Positions 53,322-62,406 are shown, numbered from the stretch's first letter. The stretch is 64,000 bases of DNA from Sulfurospirillum multivorans DSM 12446 (GCF_000568815.1 NZ_CP007201.1:558001-622000), one strand, 5' to 3'. The notes: generated by a model not told the origin, from the sequence alone. Program-made: numbers and translations.

Positions 53322-53612
53322 ATGAGTCGTGAAGATATTTTATCTTTTTTACAATCACATAAAGATGAATTCTATCAAAAGTATTCTGTCACAAAAATTG
53401 GCTTATTTGGTAGTTATGCAAAAGGTACAGCAAGCAGTGAGAGTGACGTGGATGTCATTGTTCAGCTTGATAAACCAAACCTTTTAACGCTCTCAGCGAT
53501 TCGCCAAGAATTGCAAGAAACTTTTAAAATACCTGTCGATGTCATTCGTCTCAGAGAGACAATGAATCCTTTTCTCAAACAGCAAATTACACAAGAAGCC
53601 ATTTATGTCTGA
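53322..53612 (+). CDS. MNT-type nucleotidyltransferase, second copy
   Basis: 96 residues. KIGLFGSYAKGTASSESDVDVIVQL has an intact GSx10DxD. Close relative of the 47008 gene, but not identical. AGGAGG precedes the ATG. Its HepT partner is reduced to a fragment starting at 53605, so this antitoxin-type enzyme is orphaned. Confidence 0.88.
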   Translation: MSREDILSFLQSHKDEFYQKYSVTKIGLFGSYAKGTASSESDVDVIVQLDKPNLLTLSAIRQELQETFKIPVDVIRLRETMNPFLKQQITQEAIYV

Positions 53613-53694
53613 TGCTTCAGTATTAGAGACACTAAAACAAATCGCAAGTGCAGCAGAAAGAATCTTATTGAAAAGTGATCTTCAAGCTTCTTAA
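53605..53694 (+). pseudogene. Truncated hepT remnant
   Basis: 29 codons from ATG 53605 (eight-base overlap with the MNT gene, the normal arrangement): SDASVLETLKQIASAAERIL is a HepT N-terminus. It then runs into a sequence that recurs at 54207 and stops. The HEPN catalytic motif is gone, so no toxin is made. The breakpoint is at about 53670. Confidence 0.7.
53673..53693. repeat. Direct repeat, left copy
   Basis: 21 bases beginning AAGTGATCTTCAAGC. Copy at 54207-54227 with one mismatch. The two enclose a two-gene segment of small membrane proteins. The left copy sits at the hepT breakpoint. Confidence 0.7.
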
Positions 53695-53781
53695 CAGCCC
53701 CGACTTTTCTTACCAATTTTTTGTCTTCTTGATCACTACTTTACTCTAACTTATAAAAGCTTATTTTTTTATTGTTTTTGT

Positions 53782-53787
53782 TATAAT
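53782..53787 (+). promoter_or_regulatory. -10 box of the small membrane protein pair
   Basis: TATAAT in TTTTGTTATAATG, 43 bases before the ATG at 53830. Confidence 0.5.
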
Positions 53788-53829
53788 GATTTCTATAAGG
53801 TTTCAACTCTTATGATCTGGAGTATAAAC

Positions 53830-54084
53830 ATGCCACCTATTGATAAACTTAAAGAAGAACTTGCTGTTTTAAGAGAAGAATATAAAAATCTTTTTATTTT
53901 CTTTTTAGCTACAATTACGGGAACGGTAACAACTTTTTATCAAGCATTGACACATCAAGTAGAGTTTTATATTATTATCTTGTCTGCACTTGGGTTTGGC
54001 GTTTCGACTTTTGTATTGCTTCTTTTGAAAAAAGTCAGAGAGAAAATTGATAAAAATATTGATGAACTAGGGAGTTTAAAATGA
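53830..54084 (+). CDS. Small two-helix membrane protein
   Basis: 84 residues from ATG 53830 (TGGAG upstream; an in-frame ATG at 53812 is possible). A charged N-terminal helix (DKLKEELAVLREEYKNL), then two transmembrane segments (about 22-42 and 47-67), then a charged C-terminus. No named family recognised, though I recall similar short proteins as paired hypothetical genes in Campylobacterota. It overlaps the next tiny gene (ATGATGA). Confidence 0.6.
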   Translation: MPPIDKLKEELAVLREEYKNLFIFFLATITGTVTTFYQALTHQVEFYIIILSALGFGVSTFVLLLLKKVREKIDKNIDELGSLK

Positions 54085-54167
54085 TGATACTAACGACAAT
54101 CATAGGTGGCATCTTAATTGCAGGGCTTTTAATGTATGCGGCGAAAATAATGGTCAGTGTCAAATAA
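54081..54167 (+). CDS. 28-residue membrane peptide, partner of the previous gene
   Basis: ATG 54081 overlaps the upstream stop; GGGAG six bases before it. The 28-residue peptide (MMILTTIIGGILIAGLLMYA...) is one transmembrane helix ending in Lys. Overlap, length and partner suggest a real, coupled small ORF. Function unknown. Confidence 0.55.
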   Translation: MMILTTIIGGILIAGLLMYAAKIMVSVK

Positions 54168-54205
54168 ACATAAGTGATGAAGTACGCCTTTACATGTAAA
54201 TGTAA

Positions 54206-54279
54206 GAAGTGATCTTCAAGCCTCTTAGGAGCTCTTCTTAATCTTAGTAACAACCTTAATTTCTTTTGAAGGTCACTTC
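54206..54279. repeat. Inverted repeat containing right direct-repeat copy
   Basis: GAAGTGATCTTCAA (54206-54219) and TTGAAGGTCACTTC (54266-54279) form a 14-bp stem with one G-U pair and a 46-base loop. The left arm is the right copy of the 21-base direct repeat (54207-54227). A palindrome copy lies at 54190-54199. Confidence 0.65.
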
Positions 54280-54379
54280 CTTTATCTGCACATTTTTTAT
54301 ACAGCAACCCTCCAACTTTACATTCAACCTTAAGTAACTTTCTTGTAATATATTTTCACAACTATACTAAGGAGTTTTC

Positions 54380-55498
54380 ATGAAGAAACTAGCTCTGCTT
54401 GCTACCTCTGTTGTGCTTTTAGCATCGTCTTCTTTTGCAAAAGAGATCAGCGTAGGTGTTACGATGTCTATGAGTGGTCCGCTTGCTGCGTACGGACAAA
54501 CTGCGTATGAAGGTATTGAGTTTGCAAATGCTTTGCAGCCAAAACTTAAAAATGGAGACACCATTAAATTGGTACTCATCGATACCAAAGGTGATAAAGT
54601 AGAATCTGCGAATGCGGCGACACGACTTATCAGTTCTGACAAAGTTGTGGGAATCATTGGTGAGCTTACGAGCACCAATACCGCTCAAGTCATGGCAATT
54701 GCTGAGAAAAAACAGATCCCTGTTATCTCTCCTGTTGCAACCAATGATAAACTGACTGAGCAAAAAGAGTTTGCAAACCGTGTTTGTTTTACGGACTCTT
54801 TCCAAGGCGCTGTCGTTGCTAACTATGCAACAAAAGACCTCAAACTCAAAACTGCAGTTGTTGTCGTTGATCAAGCGCAAGTTTACTCTCTTGGTCTTGC
54901 AAAAGCCTTTGTGGAGGCATTTACAAAAGCTGGTGGTAAAGTAGTCAAAGAGATCAAAGTAAGCTCAGGCGATAAAGACTTTAAAGCGGTTGTTTCTCAA
55001 ATTAAAGCTGCAAATCCTGACATGCTCTTCTTGCCAATGTATCACCCTGAAGTTTCTATGATCGCGCGTCAAGCAAAACAAATTGGGCTTGTTAAACCAA
55101 TGTTCTCAGGCGATGGTGTTGCCAATCAAACCTTTATCGATTTAGGTGGCGACGCGGTTGAGGGTTACATGTTTACAGACTTCTTTGACTATGCTGCACC
55201 TCCGACACAACGTTCAAAAGATTTTATTGCGGCATATGCTCAAAAAACTGGCAAACAAGAGGTTAACTCTTTTGTGGCGCTTGGTGCAGATGCGTATAAC
55301 GTTATGCTTGATGCAATGAATCGTTGTGCCAATCCAGAAGACAGCATTTGTATCAACAAAGAGATCAAAGCTACGGCTAACTTTGAAGGCGTATCGGGTG
55401 TTATCAACATGGATAAAACCGGTAACTCTACACGTTCAGCGGTTATCAAAGTCGTTCAAAATGGCAAAGCAGTTTACAAAGCAACTGTCAATCCATAA
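54380..55498 (+). CDS. livK: Branched-chain amino-acid ABC transporter, substrate-binding protein
   Basis: 372 residues. Signal peptide about 1-19 (ASSSFA-KE). Type I periplasmic binding fold (ISVGVTMSMSGPLAAYGQTAYEGIEFA, IGELTSTNTAQVMAIAEKKQIPVISPVATND). It supplies Leu/Ile/Val or similar amino acids. AAGGAG before the ATG. Separated from livH by two strong hairpins, so it is probably expressed above the rest. Confidence 0.93.
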   Translation: MKKLALLATSVVLLASSSFAKEISVGVTMSMSGPLAAYGQTAYEGIEFANALQPKLKNGDTIKLVLIDTKGDKVESANAATRLISSDKVVGIIGELTSTNTAQVMAIAEKKQIPVISPVATNDKLTEQKEFANRVCFTDSFQGAVVANYATKDLKLKTAVVVVDQAQVYSLGLAKAFVEAFTKAGGKVVKEIKVSSGDKDFKAVVSQIKAANPDMLFLPMYHPEVSMIARQAKQIGLVKPMFSGDGVANQTFIDLGGDAVEGYMFTDFFDYAAPPTQRSKDFIAAYAQKTGKQEVNSFVALGADAYNVMLDAMNRCANPEDSICINKEIKATANFEGVSGVINMDKTGNSTRSAVIKVVQNGKAVYKATVNP

Positions 55499-55505
55499 AT
55501 TCTTT

Positions 55506-55581
55506 TCTCTCTTTACATGTAAAGGTGTAAAGAGAGATTTTAGAGCAATTTCCACTTGCAAAAGTGGGCATTGCTCTAAAA
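55506..55581 (+). terminator. Two tandem hairpins between livK and livH
   Basis: First: TCTCTCTTTACA with TGTAAAGAGAGA, a perfect 12-bp stem with an eight-base loop, followed by TTTT; it contains a TTACATGTAA copy (55513). Second: TTTTAGAGCAAT with ATTGCTCTAAAA, 12 bp, enclosing an inner stem CCACTT/AAGTGG. Probably partial termination and mRNA protection setting the ratio of binding protein to permease. Confidence 0.7.
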
Positions 55582-55598
55582 TATTTTAGGAGATCTAT

Positions 55599-56495
55599 TT
55601 GGATTTAACAATGTTTATGCAACAAATGATCAATGGCTTTAGCCTTGGTAGTATGTATGCGCTGATTGCCATTGGTTATACGATGGTATATGGAGTATTA
55701 AGACTCATTAACTTCGCGCATGGCGATATTATGATGGTGGGTGGATTTTTAGGTTATTTTGGTATTGCTGTACTAGGGCTTCCTTTTGGAGCAGCTGTTA
55801 TTTTGGCTATTGTTGGTTCAGCGCTTTTGGGTATGGCGAGCGATCGTATTGCGTATCGACCCTTGCGAAGTGCTCCTAAAATTTCACTTTTAATTACCGC
55901 TATTGGTGTCAGCTTCTTTCTTGAAAATGCGTTTAACGTCTTTTTTGGTGGCGTTCCTAGAGCGTTCCCTGTGCCTGCTTATTTGGAAGAAGTGGTTAAC
56001 TTTATGGGCTTAATGATGCCTGTTTCAGCGATTATCGTGCCAATTATCACCGCATTTTTACTGGCAGTTATTTTATGGGTTTTGTTTAAAACAAAATATG
56101 GAATGGCAATTCGTGCCCTTGCTTTTGATGTTGGAACGGTCAATCTGATGGGCATTGATGCCAATCGTATCATCACCCTTGTTTTTGGTATAGGATCAGC
56201 GCTTGCCGCCGTCGGCGGTATCTTTTGGGCGGTGAATTACCCTTCCGTTGAGCCGATGATGGGTGTGCTTGTAGGACTCAAAGCGTTCGCCGCTGCGGTT
56301 GTTGGAGGTATTGGTAGTGTTGGAGGTGCCGTACTTGGAGGTTTAATTATCGGTTTTACGGAAGTCGTTGTGATTGCTTTCTTCCCCGAACTGGGTGGTT
56401 ATAAAGACGCCTTTGCGTTTATTTTCCTGATCTTAATCCTTCTCTTTAAGCCCACAGGTATTTTGGGCATTGATTTTGAAAAAAGTAGGTTTTAA
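55599..56495 (+). CDS. livH: Branched-chain amino-acid ABC permease LivH
   Basis: 298 residues from TTG 55599 (AGGAGA upstream). About eight membrane segments; GSMYALIAIGYTMVYGVLRLINFAHGDIMMVG is the LivH signature, with VGGIGSVGGAVLGGLIIG near 235. Inner-membrane channel subunit with LivM. Next gene starts two bases after the stop. Confidence 0.95.
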   Translation: MDLTMFMQQMINGFSLGSMYALIAIGYTMVYGVLRLINFAHGDIMMVGGFLGYFGIAVLGLPFGAAVILAIVGSALLGMASDRIAYRPLRSAPKISLLITAIGVSFFLENAFNVFFGGVPRAFPVPAYLEEVVNFMGLMMPVSAIIVPIITAFLLAVILWVLFKTKYGMAIRALAFDVGTVNLMGIDANRIITLVFGIGSALAAVGGIFWAVNYPSVEPMMGVLVGLKAFAAAVVGGIGSVGGAVLGGLIIGFTEVVVIAFFPELGGYKDAFAFIFLILILLFKPTGILGIDFEKSRF

Positions 56496-56496
56496 G

Positions 56497-57537
56497 ATGA
56501 ATACACTTATGCTAAAAAAAGAACAGTGGCTCAAAATTTCATTTGTTGCCATTGCCGTGTGGTTTATCTGGTTTTCAAATTCTCATTTTGATGAATACAC
56601 GATTCGAATTTTAAATAACATCGCTATTTTTATTATCTTGGCGGTAAGTTACAATCTGATCAATGGTGTGACCGGTCAGTTTTCCTTGGAGCCCAATGGT
56701 TTTGTTGCCATCGGTGCTTATGTCGCAGCGCTTTTGTTGACGAGTCCTGAAGCAAAACAGTACCAATACGCGATCGTCGATCCCTATCCGTTTGTTTTAA
56801 CCTTGCATGCAAATTTTGTGGTAGCGCTTCTTTTAGGAGGTGCTTTTGCCGCAAGCTTAGCAGCGTGCCTCTCGTTTCCTGTGTTTCGAGTACGCGGCGA
56901 TTACCTTGCTATCGTAACCCTTGGCTTTGGATTTATTATCAAAATTCTAGCGATTAACGTTCCTGAAGTGACCAATGGTTCTTTAGGCATCAATGACATT
57001 CCTGAGTTCTCCAACCTCTACTGGACGGGTGGCATCGCGATGATTGCGGTCATTGTCGTGCTAAACATCATCAACTCCAAATTTGGTCGTGCGATGAAAG
57101 CGGTTAGAGATGACGAAGATGCTGCGATTGCGATGGGTGTGAATACCTTTAAAGCCAAAACACTTGCTTTTTGTACGAGTGCCTTTTTTGAAGGCGTGGG
57201 TGGTGGACTTTTAGCAGCACTTCTGACGAGCATTTCTCCCGATCTTTTCGACTTTTTCTTTACGTTCCAATTGCTCATTATCATCGTTTTGGGTGGTCTT
57301 GGCAGTACAACGGGTGCGATTATTGGTACGGTGCTTGTCATGGGAGGCAGTGAGTGGATGCGTTTCTTGGATGAGCCGATGAACCTCTTAGGGTACGAAA
57401 CAACGGCAATGCCTGGTATGCGCATGGTTGTCTTCTCTCTTGGACTTATTTTGATTATGCTTTTTGCGCGCGAGGGTGTTATGGGAAAACGTGAGTTGAC
57501 AGACCTCTTGAAATGGCGTAGAAAGGGTGGCAAATGA
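56497..57537 (+). CDS. livM: Branched-chain amino-acid ABC permease LivM
   Basis: 346 residues from ATG 56497 (TAAG from the livH stop; an in-frame start 27 bases earlier is inside livH). About eight membrane segments; NLINGVTGQFSLEPNGFVAIGAYVAALL and RVRGDYLAIVTLGFGFII are LivM motifs. Overlaps livG by four bases. Confidence 0.95.
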   Translation: MNTLMLKKEQWLKISFVAIAVWFIWFSNSHFDEYTIRILNNIAIFIILAVSYNLINGVTGQFSLEPNGFVAIGAYVAALLLTSPEAKQYQYAIVDPYPFVLTLHANFVVALLLGGAFAASLAACLSFPVFRVRGDYLAIVTLGFGFIIKILAINVPEVTNGSLGINDIPEFSNLYWTGGIAMIAVIVVLNIINSKFGRAMKAVRDDEDAAIAMGVNTFKAKTLAFCTSAFFEGVGGGLLAALLTSISPDLFDFFFTFQLLIIIVLGGLGSTTGAIIGTVLVMGGSEWMRFLDEPMNLLGYETTAMPGMRMVVFSLGLILIMLFAREGVMGKRELTDLLKWRRKGGK

Positions 57538-58301
57538 TCTTGAAAATTGACAATGTCACGAAAAATTTTGGTGGCGTTACAGCCATCAAAGAGACCAGTT
57601 TTAGTGTAGCACCTAAAGAAATTTTTGGACTGATTGGTCCTAATGGTGCGGGTAAAACCACGATGTTTAACATCATTACGGGCAATTATGTCCCAACATC
57701 GGGTGAAGTGATTTTTAGAAACGAAGCGATTAGTGGGCTTAAGCCTCACCATATTGTTCGCAAGGGCATCGCACGAACCTTTCAAAATATCAGGCTTTTT
57801 TCAAGCATGAGTGTTTTAGACAATATTTTAATCGGGTTTGATTTCCAAGCACGCTATGGATTTTTTGAATCCATCATCCGTTTTCCTCGTTTTATCACAG
57901 AAGAGAGACGTATTAAAGCGCGTGCAATGGAAATTTTGGACTATTTTGACATGAGCGCATTGGCGCATGAAAAAGCGGTTGATCTCAGCTACGGACAACA
58001 ACGCAAAGTAGAAATCGCGCGAGCACTTGCGACCAATCCAGACCTTTTGCTTCTTGATGAACCAGCAGCGGGCATGAATCCTTCTGAAACGGAAGAGCTT
58101 GGTGACATCATCAAAAAAGCACGTGTTGATTTTGATTTGACGGTTCTTTTAATCGAACACGACATGAAATTTGTCAACCAACTGTGCGACAAAGTTTTAG
58201 TGCTTGATTATGGTAAAACAATTTTTGAGGGTAAACCCGCTGACGCGATTCAAGACCCTGAAGTGATAGCAGCGTATTTAGGAGATTTTCATAATGATTA
58301 G
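57534..58301 (+). CDS. livG: Branched-chain amino-acid ABC ATPase LivG
   Basis: 255 residues. Walker A GPNGAGKTTMFN near 37, LSYGQQRKVEIARAL (signature) near 148, Walker B LLLLDEPAAGM near 165, H-loop IEHDM near 203. The long insert between Walker A and signature (IGFDFQARYGFFESI...) is typical of LivG. ATG overlaps livM's stop. Confidence 0.96.
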   Translation: MILKIDNVTKNFGGVTAIKETSFSVAPKEIFGLIGPNGAGKTTMFNIITGNYVPTSGEVIFRNEAISGLKPHHIVRKGIARTFQNIRLFSSMSVLDNILIGFDFQARYGFFESIIRFPRFITEERRIKARAMEILDYFDMSALAHEKAVDLSYGQQRKVEIARALATNPDLLLLDEPAAGMNPSETEELGDIIKKARVDFDLTVLLIEHDMKFVNQLCDKVLVLDYGKTIFEGKPADAIQDPEVIAAYLGDFHND

Positions 58302-58989
58302 TGTTAAAAATTTACATGTCTATTATGGACTGATCGAGGCTGTTAAAGGGATTGATTTTGAGGTGAAAGAAGGGCAGATTGTCTCGTTGATTGGCTCCAA
58401 TGGTGCGGGTAAAAGCTCAACGCTGAAAGCCCTTTTAAACAGCGTGAAAAAAACGGGCGATATTAATTTTCTAGGCTACGACACGCGTAATCATAAAACG
58501 CACACGCTGGTACAACATGGTCTTTCTTTGGTACCTGAGGGGCGTAAAATTTTCATCAACTTAACGGTTGAAGAAAACCTTCGTATGGGTGCGTTTAACA
58601 ACGATGAAAACTACGAACACCTGCGCGATACGATGTATGAGCTTTTCCCTCGCATCAAAGACAAGCGCTATCAGCTTGCAGGAACGATGAGTGGTGGTGA
58701 GCAACAGATGCTTGCGATCTCAAGGGCGCTTATGGGTGAGCCTAAGCTTTTAATGTTGGATGAGCCGAGTCTTGGGCTTGCGCCAAAGATCGTTGGGGAA
58801 GTGTTTGAGATTATTATGCGATTACGCGATGAGGGCATTACGATTCTTTTGGTCGAGCAAAATGCTTTTGCGGCACTTAAAATCTCAGACTATGCGTATG
58901 TGCTTGAAAATGGCAAAATTGTGATGAATGGCATTGCGAAAGAGATGATCGGCGATGATACGATTCGCAAAAAATACCTCGGCGGATAA
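58294..58989 (+). CDS. livF: Branched-chain amino-acid ABC ATPase LivF
   Basis: 231 residues. Walker A GSNGAGKSSTLKA, signature MSGGEQQMLAISRAL, Walker B LLMLDEPSLGL, H-loop position Gln (LVEQNA), as usual for LivF. Overlaps livG by eight bases. Ends the operon; a terminator follows. Confidence 0.96.
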   Translation: MISVKNLHVYYGLIEAVKGIDFEVKEGQIVSLIGSNGAGKSSTLKALLNSVKKTGDINFLGYDTRNHKTHTLVQHGLSLVPEGRKIFINLTVEENLRMGAFNNDENYEHLRDTMYELFPRIKDKRYQLAGTMSGGEQQMLAISRALMGEPKLLMLDEPSLGLAPKIVGEVFEIIMRLRDEGITILLVEQNAFAALKISDYAYVLENGKIVMNGIAKEMIGDDTIRKKYLGG

Positions 58990-59012
58990 GCCAAAACTGC
59001 TTTACATGTAAG

Positions 59013-59033
59013 CCTCTAAATCTTAGAGGTTTT
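59013..59033 (+). terminator. Terminator of the liv operon
   Basis: CCTCTAA, ATC, TTAGAGG followed by TTTT: 7-bp stem, short T-run, one base after a TTACATGTAA copy (59002-59011). Confidence 0.7.
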
Positions 59034-59219
59034 CTCCAAAATAAGACTTTTTGCACGGACACATATATTTAATATTGTTATGTAAGGAAAGTCTTATGAT
59101 TTATAAATTATTTACTCTAAAAAGGTACCATAATCACCAGACTTCTTTCATCGCGTTTCGTCGCCATGCACGTTAAAAACACGATGAAAGAAGTCTTATT
59201 TTCCAGCCGAGGGAGTTTT

Positions 59220-62200
59220 ATGGATTTTGTATTGAAGCAGGTTTTTTCGATGAAGTCAGCGATCATTCTTTTACTGTTTTTTGGACTTTTTAGTGGTGTT
59301 GCTACGTTTATTGAAAATGATTTTGGTGTCGAAACCAGTTGGGCACTGATTTATACCTCTTGGTGGTTTGAGCTACTTCAAGTCGCCTTATGTGTCATTC
59401 TCATCTACAATATGATCCGATATAAAATTTATACCCTCGATAAACTTCCTTCCTTTCTTTTCCATATCAGTTTTATTTTTATCCTTATAGGCTCTGGCGT
59501 TACGCGCTATTTTGGCTTTGAAGGATCTTTACATGTAAGAAATGGAATGCTGGAAAATAAGGTCGTCTCTAGCGATGCGTTTATTCAAGCCAGTGCTCTT
59601 AAAGAGGGAAAAACCTACAGCTATGCCAAGCCTCAACTGATTTCACATGTTGGCGGCAATCGATTTTCGTTTGCATTTGATGTGGGTGGCGATCAAGCGG
59701 CGGTGAAATTTAAAGAGTATCTGCCTAATGCAACGGCAAAAGTTGTGGATGATGCTTTTGGCGTGCCAATGATTTCAATGATGCTCAGTGGATATGGTGA
59801 AAGCTTGAGCGTTGTGCTCAAAGAGGGCGAAACATACGAAACCAGTGAATATATTTTTAGTTTCAATGCCAAACCTGTGCAAAGTGCTAAAGAGATCATC
59901 GCGTTTACCCTTGAAGAGGGCAAATTTTACTTCTCCTCAAAATCGAAAATCGCATGGTTTAAAATGGTTGAGAACAAACGGGGCGAATACGAAGCCAATA
60001 CCAAAGAGGACTTCATCACAGGACAGCTTTATACCATTGGCAATGTCAATTTTGCTCCACGCTACATCGGCTTAAAAGGTAAAGAAAAAGTCATTGAAGA
60101 TAAAACGCCTATGGCAAAAGGCAATGCGACATCTGCGGTCATTGTCGATGTCAGCTTTAAAGGGGAAACCAAAGAGGTCGCTATGTTTGGTCATGGCAAA
60201 GGAAGTCAGGGTGCACCAACCAAAGAGATGATTGCAGGTATTCCTTTTATCTTTGAATGGGGTTCACAAATTTTTGAACTTCCCTTTGACATCAAACTCA
60301 ATGAATTTCAACTCGATCGTTACCCTGGCTCTATGTCACCGATGTCCTATGCCAGTGAAGTTGAAGTGGTGGACACAGAAAAAGGTGTGCATATGCCATT
60401 TCGTATTTATATGAACCACGTACTCGACTACCGGGGCTTTCGTTTCTTCCAAAGCTCGTACGATACCGATGAAAAAGGAACCATTTTGTCTGTCAATAAC
60501 GATCCTGGAAAAATTCCAACGTATTTTGGTTATTTTCTGTTATCTCTTGGTCTTTTTCTCAATCTTCTCAATCCCAAGAGTCGTTTCCGTAAACTAGCAA
60601 GCATGGTGCAAAGAGATATGACAAAGATGAAATCTCTCTTTTTAGCACTTTTTATAGGGCTTTCTTTGATGCACAGCAGCGGTTTACAGGCTGCTACGAC
60701 GTACACGAATGAAGATTACATCGCTTTTTTAAAACAGTACGATGTCAAACATGCCGATCAATTTGGAAGGCTGTTGGCTCAAAGTGCCGATGGAAGAATC
60801 AAACCTATCGATACAATTTCCACGGAGCTTTTGAATAAAATTTATGGTGGCTCTACATTTGAGGGCATGAGTGCCAATCAAGTGGCTCTCAGTATGATGA
60901 GTTCACCTGCGGAGTGGCAAAGTTTGCCGATTATTAAGGTGTTTCATCCTGAACTTAAAAAAATCATCGGCATTGCGGAAAATCAAAAATACGCCTCATT
61001 TAATGACTTTTTTGAAAAAGAGGGCGATCATGCCTTTAAACTGACGAAATACTCAGAAGAGGCGAATCGTAAAAAACCAGCTCTTCGCAATCAGTTCGAT
61101 AAAGACATTCTCAAAGTAGACGAACGCGTTAACATCTGCTATATGGTCTATACGGGTGAAGTTTTCAAAATGATTCCAAAGCAAAATGACCTCTCCAAAC
61201 GTTGGTTCGCACCTCAAGAAGCGGTGATGAATTTCTCCAAACAAGAGGGCGATGAAGTAAGAGCGCTCCTTGGTGGCTATTTTGAAGCGATCAGTGAAGG
61301 ACTGGAAAAAAGCAGTTGGGAAAGTGCCAATAAAGCACTTGAAAAGCTTCAGTCGTATCAAGAGCAGTATGGTTCTGAAATTATCCCCAGTGAGAGTCGC
61401 ATTAAAGCGGAGATTTTCTTTAACCATGCGAAGATTTTTGATCGTTTGACCCCTGTTTATCTCTTGAGCGGTTTAGTATTGCTCTGTTTTATTTTTGCTA
61501 AAATGATTAACCCAGCTTTACGCATTGTGACAGTGACAAAAATTGTTTTTGCAATCAATTTTATGGCATTTTTAGCGCATACAGGAGGCTTAGGGCTTAG
61601 GTGGTATATCTCAACCCATGCGCCATGGAGTGATGGCTATGAGTCGATGATCTACATTGCGTGGGCGTTAGCCTTGGCAGGTATTTTCTTCTCGCGTCAA
61701 TCGGTTGTCTCGCTTGCCCTGACCTCTATCTTAACGGGTGTGACGCTCTTTGTGGCACATCTAAGTTGGATGGACCCCCAGATTACGAATCTTGTTCCGG
61801 TTTTAAAATCCTACTGGCTTAATATCCACGTTTCGGTGATTACGGCGAGTTATGGTTTCTTTGGATTGTGTGCCATTTTAGGCTTATTTACATTGATTCT
61901 TTTCATTTTGCGTGACAAAAAAACCTCTAAACGTAACCAAGAGATTGATCGAAATATCATTGAAGCAACGCGTATCAACGAAATGGCGATGATCTTAGGC
62001 CTAAGTCTTCTTGCCGTGGGTAACTTTTTAGGTGGCGTTTGGGCGAATGAGTCTTGGGGAAGGTATTGGGGTTGGGATCCAAAAGAGACATGGGCATTGG
62101 TCTCAATTTTGATTTATGCCGCGATTGTGCATTTTAGATTTGTTCCTAAACTCAGCACTCCTTTTGTTTTTGCGGTTGCCTCAACCGTTGCCTTCTCTTC

Positions 62201-62366
62201 GATCATTATGACCTATTTTGGTGTGAACTTTTACCTCTCAGGCATGCACTCGTACGCCGCAGGTGACCCGATCCCTATTCCAACGTTTGTCTACTACACC
62301 GTTGCCATTGTAAGCCTTGTCATAGCCTTTGCCTATCCTAAACGCGATATCACAAAAACAGCGTAA
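59220..62366 (+). CDS. ccsBA: Cytochrome c biogenesis protein CcsBA (ResB-CcsA fusion)
   Basis: 1048 residues from ATG 59220 (GGGAG upstream; in-frame ATGs further up lack this). N-terminal ResB/CcsB region (membrane segments near 15 and 60 and a long periplasmic loop to about 440), a fourth segment, then a second periplasmic section and the CcsA part with about eight membrane segments and the haem-handling WWD segment WGRYWGWDPKETWALV near 965. System II haem export and attachment to apocytochromes at the periplasmic face. The fused form is usual in Campylobacterota. It serves the many c-type cytochromes such as the peroxidase at base 1. A palindrome copy (59530) is read Leu-His-Val. Confidence 0.95.
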   Translation: MDFVLKQVFSMKSAIILLLFFGLFSGVATFIENDFGVETSWALIYTSWWFELLQVALCVILIYNMIRYKIYTLDKLPSFLFHISFIFILIGSGVTRYFGFEGSLHVRNGMLENKVVSSDAFIQASALKEGKTYSYAKPQLISHVGGNRFSFAFDVGGDQAAVKFKEYLPNATAKVVDDAFGVPMISMMLSGYGESLSVVLKEGETYETSEYIFSFNAKPVQSAKEIIAFTLEEGKFYFSSKSKIAWFKMVENKRGEYEANTKEDFITGQLYTIGNVNFAPRYIGLKGKEKVIEDKTPMAKGNATSAVIVDVSFKGETKEVAMFGHGKGSQGAPTKEMIAGIPFIFEWGSQIFELPFDIKLNEFQLDRYPGSMSPMSYASEVEVVDTEKGVHMPFRIYMNHVLDYRGFRFFQSSYDTDEKGTILSVNNDPGKIPTYFGYFLLSLGLFLNLLNPKSRFRKLASMVQRDMTKMKSLFLALFIGLSLMHSSGLQAATTYTNEDYIAFLKQYDVKHADQFGRLLAQSADGRIKPIDTISTELLNKIYGGSTFEGMSANQVALSMMSSPAEWQSLPIIKVFHPELKKIIGIAENQKYASFNDFFEKEGDHAFKLTKYSEEANRKKPALRNQFDKDILKVDERVNICYMVYTGEVFKMIPKQNDLSKRWFAPQEAVMNFSKQEGDEVRALLGGYFEAISEGLEKSSWESANKALEKLQSYQEQYGSEIIPSESRIKAEIFFNHAKIFDRLTPVYLLSGLVLLCFIFAKMINPALRIVTVTKIVFAINFMAFLAHTGGLGLRWYISTHAPWSDGYESMIYIAWALALAGIFFSRQSVVSLALTSILTGVTLFVAHLSWMDPQITNLVPVLKSYWLNIHVSVITASYGFFGLCAILGLFTLILFILRDKKTSKRNQEIDRNIIEATRINEMAMILGLSLLAVGNFLGGVWANESWGRYWGWDPKETWALVSILIYAAIVHFRFVPKLSTPFVFAVASTVAFSSIIMTYFGVNFYLSGMHSYAAGDPIPIPTFVYYTVAIVSLVIAFAYPKRDITKTA

Positions 62367-62370
62367 ATGA

Positions 62371-62395
62371 AAAGAGGGGAACTTTTCCCCTCTTT
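62371..62395. terminator. Terminator after ccsBA
   Basis: AAAGAGGGGAA, CTT loop, TTCCCCTCTTT: 11-bp perfect stem ending in TTT, five bases after the stop. Confidence 0.75.
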
Positions 62396-62406
62396 CTAAG
62401 TTGTGC

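Noticed and set aside
47008-54279. Prophage or integrative element covering the toxin-antitoxin island
   Set aside because: No integrase, transposase, phage structural gene or tRNA-side attachment site is visible; only short repeats are present.
57018-57785. 255-residue minus-strand ORF across livM and livG
   Set aside because: Fully antisense to two strongly supported transporter genes; composition is a reverse-complement artefact.
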